NCBI GenBank assembly: GCA_026119855.1
Contig: JAOWBW010000424.1
Span: 558,001 to 622,000 of the forward strand
Source: Campanula takesimana
Lineage: Eukaryota; Streptophyta; Magnoliopsida; Asterales; Campanulaceae
DNA: 64,000 nucleotides
Direction of reading: 5' to 3'
The notes beneath the pieces were generated by a model that had not been told where the DNA came from, did not search any database, and saw nothing but the letters and a program-made list of their open reading frames with translations. Positions 35,440 to 45,400 of the stretch are shown here, piece by piece. The translations under genes were made by a program, and so were the position numbers. Numbering within the stretch: position 1 is the stretch's first letter; every line of letters starts with the position of its first letter.

Positions 35440-36560
35440 GAACTTACATTAATTGCATGAACAAGAGTTGAGAAGACTCTCCATAATATCTAGTGGCTCA
35501 TTCATATATTTGGAAATACAATTCAAATAAAAATTATCGCAAAGATGAGAACAAATGTGATTGTACACGAGTTTGAAATTGTTTATATGATCCAAAAGAT
35601 ATCCGAGCATTCAACCCATATATGATCCGAAAGAGGTCCAAGCATCCAATCTTCCATTTTATCCTTCGTTTGATAATGTTTTGGGACGACGAACAAATGA
35701 CTCTTCAAGTGTAACTTGGATATTGCCTTTGATTGACATTCAGAAAATCCACTCAAGAAAAGGTTTTGCTTTGAAAACATTATTGATCAAGGCATTAGGG
35801 TAGAAAATAAACTTCCAACCACCCTTCCCAAAATCTAGCATTAAAAGCGTACTATGGCTCTCAATTGGGAGATGAAGCAAATGGCTCTCAATTGGGAGAG
35901 AATACAAAAAGGGCTTTCAACAGGGAAGGAAAGCAAAGGGCTCTCAACGGGGAGATAAATAACATAAAACACATCAATAAATCACAAACCAAAGGATGAA
36001 TACATCGAAATAAATGGCACGGGAGCACTCGTAGTTTTCGGGACAAATTGCCGCTTTGATAACGTCAGCGATGACTGAAATTACCATGATTGTAGAAAAA
36101 CAGAAGCAAAATGTCGACTTGAACACGTAGCACGATCTCACCATTATTGTCTTCTCCATTTTTTAGTTACTAAAAACTATAAACCTACAAAGTAAATATG
36201 ATAGAGATCATCAAACAATTGTTTGTAATTTCAACGATTGTAAGAGATCAATTGCTAAAGAACTCAAGTTTGATGATTCGGAAGTTTTTTGGGAGAGAAG
36301 TTGGAGGAAGAGATTGAACTCTTGGCTTCACATACTATGAGGTTGACTTTTATCATTGTGAGCCAACTACAAATAATACAAATAAGGGCAGGTAATATTG
36401 AAATTTAATACTTTTTGGTCGAAAATAGTTGTTACTTTTTGAGTTTCATCGATATTGAAAATGAGAGTAGCTATTATCATTACATTTTCCACTTACCTAC
36501 TACATTTCCTTGTGAATGAACATAATTACTCTTTAATATTTTGAAAGTTACCATAACATT
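35440..36560. other. intergenic with a short degenerate repeat
   Basis: About four copies of GGCTCTCAATTGGGAG-like words (35852-35955). A 61-codon minus-strand frame at 35974-36159 has a hydrophobic segment but no family signature; not called as a gene. Confidence 0.4.
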
Positions 36561-36563
36561 ACG

Positions 36564-36832
36564 TACTCCCTCCGTTTCAAAATATCTGTCGCTTTAGACT
36601 TTTTCACACATATTAAGAAATATAATTAATGCATGTTAAAAAGATCTATTTGCCCCTAAATAATTCAACTTTCTATGTGATTAAATGCTTGCATGAGAGA
36701 TACTTTCACCATCATTAATAAGGGTATAATTGAGACAAAATGGTAAAAGTGCATTAATAATAGTAAAGCGACAGATATTTTGAAATAATTTTTACTCCTA
36801 AAGCGACAAATAATTTGAAATGGAGAGAGTAA
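36564..36832. mobile_element. Stowaway-like MITE
   Basis: Begins TACTCCCTCCGTTTCAAAAT; ends TAATTTGAAATGGAGAGAGT. Same type as 47270-47528. Confidence 0.7.
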
Positions 36833-37044
36833 GAGATTATATTCACTACAAACTTACCACTACTGACTTAAAAACTCACCTTACTTGATGATGAAATGAT
36901 TTTTTATAGTTAAATATCTAAACAATTTAGTTTTATATATTATTAACTTATTTTAATAATTTAATTTTTTTAGACTGGATATAAAACCAATTTTAATAAT
37001 TTATTATTTAGTTATTGCTCTAAAAAAATATTTTATTTGGTTAT

Positions 37045-37290
37045 TACTCCCTCCGTCCCAGACTAAGGTTCTTACTTTCCTTTTTGGTTTGTCCCAGACT
37101 AAGGTTCTTAGTTGATTTATTACCTAAAATTGACCATGGGACCCACTTGTCATTCTCACAACAAAATCTCCCTACCCACTTTATCTCTCCTACTTTCTTT
37201 TATTTACTTTTTCATACTCACAACATTTTTTTTTTTTTTAATCTCCATGTAAAGTGAAACTAAGAACCATAGTACGGGACGGAGGGAGTA
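37045..37290. mobile_element. Stowaway-like MITE upstream of CAF1
   Basis: Begins TACTCCCTCCGTCCCAGACT; ends TAGTACGGGACGGAGGGAGT then A. The AGACTAAGGTTCTTA word is duplicated near the left end. Its right end is about 180 bp upstream of the CAF1 TATA box. Confidence 0.8.
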
Positions 37291-37473
37291 TATCTATTCC
37301 GTCGGTGGATAACTTGATTTAGGATCTAAGGAAACCCTCTCCCTCCCCTAAATGGTTTGGTTAAAAGAAGTTACACTACTACAGAAATAGGATTCCTTTC
37401 CTTTGCAGCATAAAAGAAAACGTTCACCGGCATTAAATCCTACTACTAATTGGATTTGAAATTCCTTCGACGA

Positions 37474-37490
37474 CTATATATATATATAAG
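37474..37490 (+). promoter_or_regulatory. CAF1 TATA box
   Basis: A run of TA ending TATATATAAG, about 55-70 bp before the chosen CAF1 start. It leaves room for only a short leader. Confidence 0.6.
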
Positions 37491-37542
37491 CACCAGTCAA
37501 ACCATCTTCATCTCTATTCATCAAAAAGAAAATAAAAAAAAA

Positions 37543-38406
37543 ATGGCTTCCAGTTCCATTAAACCCGTCATTGTTCGTCAGGTGTGGGCAAATAACGTCG
37601 ACCATGAGTTCGATTTAATCAGGCAAATAATCAACAAATTCAATTTTGTATCAATGGATACGGAATTCCCCGGTGTTATTTACCAGCCCCCGCTTTTTCC
37701 CAATGGTAAACTTCGACCTCTCTCTCCCCAACAAGCTTACCACTTCATGAAGAGTAACGTAAACGACACGAAAATAATCCAGCTCGGACTTACTCTGTTC
37801 GATCATGCAGGAAACCTCCCTGATTTCGGTAGTAATTTTTCATACGTTTGGGAATTTAATTTCCGTGACTTTGATATCAGTGACAAAGTTCATCAGAACG
37901 ACAGCTCCATCGAGCTCTTAAAGAAACAAGGGATTGATTTTAAGAAAAACATGGAACGGGGTATTGATTCTAAACACTTTGCGTGGTTGTTTCGATACTC
38001 TGGACTTATGTGTGATTATTACACCACAGCTACTGGCATTGCCTATACTGGGATGGTGACATGGGTAACTTTTCATAGCTCGTATGATTTCGGGCACTTG
38101 CTTAAAATCTTGAAGCAGAGGGATTTGCCCGATGATCTTTCAATGTTCAAGGAGGACATGAAGAAGTATTTCGGGTGCTGTGTTTATGATATGAAAGAGA
38201 TTGTTAGGTGGTATGGATTGTACGGTGGATTGGAGAAGATCGCCAAGAGCCTTGAGGTTGTTCGTGTGACCGGAAAGAGTCATCAAGCTGGTTCTGACAG
38301 TCTGCTTATCATGCACACGTTCATAAAACTGAAAGAAAGGTGGTTTCCTTATGATAAAAATTTGGATGAGTTTAGTTGCAGATTGTTTGGCCTGGATATT
38401 ATCTAA
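37543..38406 (+). CDS. CAF1: CCR4-NOT deadenylase subunit CAF1, intronless
   Basis: 287-aa protein of the CAF1/POP2 family, a DEDD-type 3'-5' poly(A) exonuclease of the CCR4-NOT complex that shortens mRNA tails. Metal-binding residues are visible: D39 and E41 in SMDTEFPG, D182 in FHSSYDFGHLLK, and H247 with D252 in GKSHQAGSD. The family block ending SIELLKKQGIDFKKN is present at about 122-136. The frame is open further upstream to 37450, but that ATG precedes the TATA box. The ATG at 37543 follows an A-rich leader and gives the normal family N-terminus, so I chose it. Plant CAF1 genes of this short, intronless type are often stress- and wound-induced; that is family knowledge, not seen here. 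Intact, with no disruption. Confidence 0.94.
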   Translation: MASSSIKPVIVRQVWANNVDHEFDLIRQIINKFNFVSMDTEFPGVIYQPPLFPNGKLRPLSPQQAYHFMKSNVNDTKIIQLGLTLFDHAGNLPDFGSNFSYVWEFNFRDFDISDKVHQNDSSIELLKKQGIDFKKNMERGIDSKHFAWLFRYSGLMCDYYTTATGIAYTGMVTWVTFHSSYDFGHLLKILKQRDLPDDLSMFKEDMKKYFGCCVYDMKEIVRWYGLYGGLEKIAKSLEVVRVTGKSHQAGSDSLLIMHTFIKLKERWFPYDKNLDEFSCRLFGLDII

Positions 38407-38650
38407 ATTTCAATGCTGCTTGTGCTACGTTGTTTGATTTAATTCTAGGTCGTCTTTTTCGATTTCTTAAGGAGTCGTTTATGAGAAATTTTTGCAATGG
38501 TTTCTTGCTGTGTAATCCGTGTGTTTTGTTCATGTTTTATTGGCAACAACTTTCTCTTCTGTGCAATTCAGTGTGTTTTTTTTCTCCAATTATTTCCCCT
38601 GTTCAAATTTCATATTCTGCCGTCTCAATTTAATCTTCCTTGGCTAGTAG

Positions 38651-38913
38651 TACTCTGTCCCAAAACCAAAATGATCTTCACGTTTTTTTTTTTTCCGTTA
38701 GTACATAGGAACTTTGAGCAATGATTTATTTAATTATCCTAATGAAAATCTAAAACTTGTTATTAATCATATTGTTGATGGAGTGTCAATAACAAGTTTT
38801 AGATTTTCATTACTACAATTGAGTTAACTTAAATTATTGCTCAAAGATCCTTTGTAATAACGACAGAAAAAAAAAAAAAAAAACGTGAAGATCATTTTGA
38901 AACGAAGGGAGTA
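38651..38913. mobile_element. Stowaway-like MITE, AAAATGATCTTCAC subfamily
   Basis: Begins TACTCTGTCCCAAAACCAAA, then ATGATCTTCACG; ends TGAAACGAAGGGAGTA. Nearly full-length hairpin. About 245 bp past the CAF1 stop, so it may lie in or near the 3' UTR. Confidence 0.75.
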
Positions 38914-39470
38914 TAATGTTATTTTAAGACTGATACTACCCTGTCCCAATAATAATGTTTAGAATTTGCTCTTGATCACCCAATATGAAATATGAATGTC
39001 CGAACAATCATATTAGGACGAAGGGAGTAAAAAATAAAAGCTTGACGCATAGGATTGAGGGAGATATATTGTACTGTAAATGTTTTTTTTGAGTAATAAC
39101 TTGTTCTATACAAAATCTGCAAACAAGGTGGTGTTTATTGTCAATCTAATTATTAATTGATTTATCAATAATTTTTTTTAAAAGCATTATATATGAAATG
39201 TGTTTATTCTTGTGACATTGTTTGCTATTGAATTACACATAAATAAGAGTACAATTGTGTTCCCTAAGCAAATTGCAGCTTAGTTTACGGCACGCTCTCG
39301 ACACATTACAACATCGGACCAAAACTCTCGACACATATAAACCGGATTTCTCCTAAGAAAATACAAAAACAAAAGAAGAGACAAATATAATATGCACAAA
39401 GATGATTTTAAGGGGTTTCTTCTTTCTATATGATGAAAAGGGGAAAAAATAGATTTATGGAGGATGATTA
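38914..39470. other. intergenic between CAF1 and SERK 3' ends
   Basis: AT-rich, no gene. Includes a partial MITE-like stretch around 38936-39030 (CTGTCCCAATAATAATGTTT ... AGGACGAAGGGAGTA). Must contain the SERK 3' UTR. Confidence 0.5.
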
Positions 39471-42400
39471 TTATCTAGGGCCGGACAATTCATCTGGTCG
39501 AAGATTACCAATGGAGTCTGCAATAATCCATTCGGCTTGTGGGTTGTAAGTGTTATTGAATTCCTGTCGGAACATTTCCTCTTTCTGCCATTCTTCCCAC
39601 CTCTCAGCCAAGCCATCACCTTCGAGCATTCTGACGACATCTGACATCTTGGGACGTTCCATTGGAGAGCCTTGTGTGCAGAGTAAAGCTACCTGGATTA
39701 GCTGCTCCACTTCTTCGTCTATATAATTGCCTTGCAAATCTGCATCTACTAGTGTTTCTAGTTTCTTTTCTTTTAGTAGTCCTTTTACCTGAAACGGAGT
39801 AGTTTACGGTTATAAACAAACATTAGAGGCACTTATTCTGTAGTAAATGACATAAAAATGTTTGGGACGCTTGGTTTGTGGTTAAACTCGCTCTCCCTCC
39901 TCCAAACTCGCACATAAAAAAGTCTAAAAGTTTCAAGAAAGGGGGGTTTTGGACTACAAGATATGCTAAAGTGGTATTTGAGTGTAATAAAAAAGGGCTC
40001 GCTCTTAAAGACATATTTATCCATGAGCAAAGGAATCCTAACAGCTTATTATTTTCATGTTTCCTAATGTCGAATGAGCAGAAATTTACAGCTTAATATG
40101 AACATCACAACAAAAAGATATCGTTCGATCTATCATTGTCTTTTCTTTCTTGCATTTTGTGTGTGTAATGTGTGTTGAGGACGGCAGTTTGGGGTTGGAG
40201 CAGAGGCGGATCCACCTTATGTAGTTTGGGTGCAGGTGCACTCAATTCTTTCCCATATTTAATAGGTAGATTTATTTTTTACTCCCTCCGTTCCTTAATA
40301 TAAGTCGTTTTAGCAAAAATTACACAAACCAAGGAAGCAATAACTCTTCTTTAAACTTCCCAAATTACCCTTTCTATCTCTTAGTATTAATTTAATGCAA
40401 ATAAAGACTCCTTTCTCTCATCAACTACCTTACACAAACCAAGGAAGCATTAAAGATGGGCATTTTGGTCTAAAAGACCTAATAAAAGCTAAAACGACTT
40501 ATAAAAAGGGACAAAATTGAGAGTCTAAAACGACTTATATTAAGGAACGGAGGGAGTAATTATTAAGCAGAAAGTGCACCCAATAATCATGTAATTGGTA
40601 GCTTGCTTAGTTGGTTATGTACAGGGCTTCAAACAAACCTATTGGTCTTGTGTTTTGAGTCACATTAAGGGCATTATTTTTTTCACAATTATATACGGGA
40701 GACAGTTTGCGCACCCACCTAGAAATCAACCCGGGTCTGCCACTGGGTGGGAGGGAAGTTCTGTAGGGCACATTTACTTTTGACAACAATAGAAATGCAC
40801 TAAAAAAAAAAAACTTTTTGCAAAGATATTGTACAAGTAAACAATCTACGAGATGAATAACACACTAATGATAATACTTACCCAGTCGAGCAGCATGACA
40901 TCATCATCATTGGCAAGCCGAGCAAGATCAAAAGCCCTCTGTCCAGTTATGAGCTCGAGAAGCATCACTCCGTACCCAAAAACGTCTGTTTTCTCTGATG
41001 ACTTCCCGGTGGAGAGATACTCAGGAGCAATGTGCCCAATTGTACCACGCACAGCAGTGGTTACATGAGTATCCTTGTAGTCCATCAGTTTAGCCAATCC
41101 AAAATCTCCTACAACTGCTTCAAACTCCTCATCCAACAATATATTTGCAGCTTTAACATCTCGGTGAATAATCTTCGGGTCGCAATGATCGTGCAAATAA
41201 GCAAGACCTCTTGCGGATCCCAATGCAATTGCCTTCCTTTTCGGCCAATCAAGCGGAGACTGTGAGTCAGCTCGCTCTACATTACCATAGCAAATTGAAG
41301 AGTAAGAAAAAGTTTAAATTAATCATCTTCCTAAAACTAAACGGATCAAAATTGAAGTAAATAATGGAATAAAATATACTCCCTCCGTCCCATTTTATGC
41401 ATCAAAAATTTCCCTTTTGAGTGTTCCCTTTTATACTTCAAAAACCCAAAAAGGAAAGTTTCTAATACTTCTATTTTTCAATGGACCCTACATGTCATAC
41501 TCACACCACAATCCTCTTAACTATTTCCTACCCAACTTTCTCTCTCCTACCTACTTTCTATACTCACAACCATAGTTACCAGGAACGTGGGACGTTTCGG
41601 GACGCGGGACGGGTACGGGAACGAGGAACGTGACTTAGTAAATTTTTGGGTACGCTGGGGGTAGGATCAATTGGGAACGTGGTACGCTCTATGTTGAAAA
41701 CACATCACTAAGTTGAATATAATAACATATATATACACACACACACTTACATATATTTATGTATATATACTTTTAGGGAGATAAAAGAGTATAATGTAAA
41801 GGCGGACAACCATAAAAGATTGTAAATGCAGACAGGATTCTACGTTGGTGACCGTTTATTTTCCGGTACGATTGTTTGAGTACTTTGGGTCGAGTTCCCT
41901 TGTGAACCCGGGACGCGTGTTCCGGGGACGTGGGACGAGGGGGGGTTGGGAGTTCCCGGTAACTATGCTCACAACGCTCTACCCCAGTTTTTATATTTTA
42001 CTATCAAAACATTCATTCCTTCAATCTTGTGCCTAAATGTTTTCGGAAGCTTAAAATGGGACGGAGGGAGTAAAGCAGAGAGGCCAAGAACTTGAGAGAG
42101 ATCCAAGAGTACCTCTTAAACAAGAAGCTACACTTCCATTGGCCATATACGGATAAACAAGGAGCCGTTCTGTAGGTGTCATGCAAAATCCTCTCAACCG
42201 AAGTAGATTGCGATGAACAGCCATGCTGATCATTTCTACTTCAGTTTGGAACTGCAACTCTCCGCCTTGAGTTCGTTCTTCTTTGAGTCTTTTCACGGCA
42301 ACTAGAGTGCCATCTGCTAGGCGTCCTTTGTACACTTTACCAAACCCACCTCTCCCTAGAATATTTTTGTTGCTAAAATGATCGGTTGCAACTTGCAGGT

Positions 42401-45400
42401 CACGCAGAGAAAATCTCTTTAACTGTCCTAGATGGACTTCTGGATCCTCTTCAGCTGTAAAATAAAGAAAGAAAATGTGTGAAGAGTGTTGCACAAAATC
42501 CCATTTGACCACTTCTGGCATTATTAGAAGATGACAAATGAAAAAAATATGGATTTGGGATAGTAACAAAGTAAAATGTATGTTGGGCGGGAAAAAAACC
42601 CGAAACTTCTGTTTGATATAAAACAAAACAAAACAAAAAGATGAGTAAATTTCCTCCTCAATGTGTTCGGAAATTTGCTCCTTTCAATAAGTCAAGGTAA
42701 TTATAGAAGATTCAGTTTCAAGGAACCCGGTGAAGATTATAACTTTTGGAATCTCTAGAGCTGAAAATTCGCTTTTTTTACACGAAGTACCTACTGAAAT
42801 AGCCTTTCTCCAAGACTGGAAAAAAGGATTTAAAAAACAAAACTACAATAAAAAAATCTGGCCATGTTCATAAATCATAATATCCACTAACCAGGTACAT
42901 CAAAGAAATGGTCCTGTGGTTTCCTGCGTCGCCAATAAGCAAGTGCAATTGCAGGACCAGCAAACAAGAGAGCAGCACCGGCAGCAACTCCTCCAGCTAT
43001 AGGACCAGTGGCACTGTTGGCCGCTGAAATGACATTTCACTATAAGTTAGATGATATTTGCATCGCCATTACAATTCCCAGAAAAAGTAGAGACTGCGAA
43101 TTGATCACGGAGAAGAAAACTTGAAATGATTTCAGTGTTAACAGGAATTTCCCCATAATAACTACCCCCTCCGTCCCAAAATGATCTTCACACTTTTTTT
43201 GCTGTTACTACGAAGGAACTCCGAGCAATAACTTTAGTTGATTTAATTATCCTAATGAAAATCTAAAATTTGTTATTGATACACCATCAATAATACTATC
43301 AATAACAAGTTTTAGATTTTCATTGGGATAATTAAATCAACCTAAAATTATTGATCAAAGTTCTTTCGTAGTAACGTCGAAAAAAGTGTGAACATCATTT
43401 TGGGACGAAGGGAGTACATAAGTGATAAGTCGCAATGTACAAGTAATTCTGCATTGTCCGTTTCTTTGAAATGACTTGCACAATGTATTTTCAGGTTAAT
43501 TTATGGTAAGTTAACCAAACACAATAGAATAGAGTACTTTTTAACATGAAAAAGACTCATGAAATCACTTTCAGATATCATTTACACCTAGTTATTTTTC
43601 CATGGAAAAAAAAAAGGCCTTCATTTCAAATTTCTCAAAAGTGTGTATTCTTGATTTGTGCACATACAATAATAGAACGCGAGCTTCTATAGAGGTGAAT
43701 TAGCATGTGCACAAGGATTCCTCCTCTACAACTTTTACCTTTCACAACAGATGATAAATTTCGATGATAGGAATAAAGATTATTAACATGCATATAGAGA
43801 AGCAGTGATAAACAATCCACTTGGCAATTAAAAAAAATAGATATTGCCTGGTTCCCCCAAGTTCATAATCATTTTTACGTTTCCCATGTGAGGATGAAGG
43901 TTTTCCCTCAAAAAGTAAATGGACATAATGGTCAATTCACCCACGGTACATGGCGGAATTCAGCTCAGTTTAAAATATCTTCTTTTTTTTCGTGTTTTTT
44001 TTTTTGTCTATATTACCCATTCTTTAGAAGGAAAAACAATAATAAAGCAAATGTTCAAGATTTATGAGGAATACAATAAAAAAGGTGTAAATATTTAGAG
44101 GAAGCCATATTTGAGCATATACTATTGTTGACAAGTATTAGCTCACGTGGGCCCAACCCTTCCCTGGGCCCCATGCAAAGTGGGAGCTCTTGTAGCACCA
44201 AGTTGCCCTCCTTTTTTTTTTTGGTAACTAATGAGCTAGTTGAATGATATGAAAAGATTAGACACGAATTAGGGCACGGATTAGTGACGGATTAGACACG
44301 AATTTGTGGTTGCGATGGGAGGTTTTCAAAAGTAGAGTGGTTTTCGTGCAAAAAATAAAGTATAATGGTTAAAGTGAAAGTCGGGTGAAAGTACAATGGT
44401 TGAAAATGAATTAAAACCATTTGAAAAATACCTGGAGTAGGCGTGTTTGAAGGAACAGGTGGTGGTGGAGCAGGTGGGGGAGTTTCCAACTGATTATTGG
44501 CAAAACTGAAAGGAACATGACAGTGAGTATAACATCTTATATGTGTCACATAGTTCAATATCCTGAACAAAAAAAAACACAATTAAAAATTTAACCTGAT
44601 GGGTGTGAAAAGCGAAAAGGAGCCATTGACCGGGATTGCTCCAGTTAAATGATTGTTTGACAGATCACTGAAATCAACATCACAACAAGTAGAATGTCAA
44701 ATCCTTGTAGTGACAGCATAATTTATTGTAACCGGAAAAAATAAAGCTGAATTAATTAAAATTAACAAGAGGTCAAGAAGTTACTCACAGGACTTGAAGT
44801 GTGAATATTGTAGTTAACGTCCAAGGAATAGTTCCTGTCAAACTATTGTTGTTGAGCCGACTATCCTTGCAGACACAGAGAAGATAAGAAAATTACTTTG
44901 CAAGCAAAAACTGTTATTCTTTAAGAGTAACTTACAAGAATACTAAAAGTTACTCATTACAAGACATGTAAAGTAGATTATTCTTTAAGAAGCACTGATG
45001 TCCATACAAGGATCAATATACTCCCTCCGTCCCAAAATGATCTTCACATTTGACTATTTCAAACATTTTAAGGATATGAACACTTGCTTCACTAGCCATG
45101 TTGTGTTTATGCACATTTAAGCCTGAATTGTAGAAATGAGAAGAACTCTTTGAGACAATGAAAAATGGCAAATGAGAAGATCAGTTCGGTACAGAGGGAG
45201 TATAACATTCTGGCACCAATTTACCGCGATTCAAAAGGCATATTAAAAAGGGATCATGATAACATTAAAGAGAAAGGCAGAAAGATGCAGGAGTCGTACA
45301 GGAAACGTAGTTTCTGGAGATTCCCCAACGTTGGTGGAATGGTACCGCTTAATTTGTTCAAATAAAGATCCAAGCTCACCAAACTTGTTAAGTTTCCAAG

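Noticed and set aside
35974..36159. 61-codon minus-strand frame with a hydrophobic stretch and Cys residues
   Set aside because: Could suggest a small secreted peptide, but there is no clear cleavage site, promoter, homology or conserved Cys pattern.
37450..37542. N-terminal 31-codon extension of CAF1
   Set aside because: The upstream ATG precedes the TATA box, and the extension (IYISTSQTIFISI...) has no family counterpart.
42051..42626. A 191-codon minus-strand frame containing kinase sequence
   Set aside because: It is SERK exon 9 (42113-42454) with intron sequence read through at both ends; not a separate gene.
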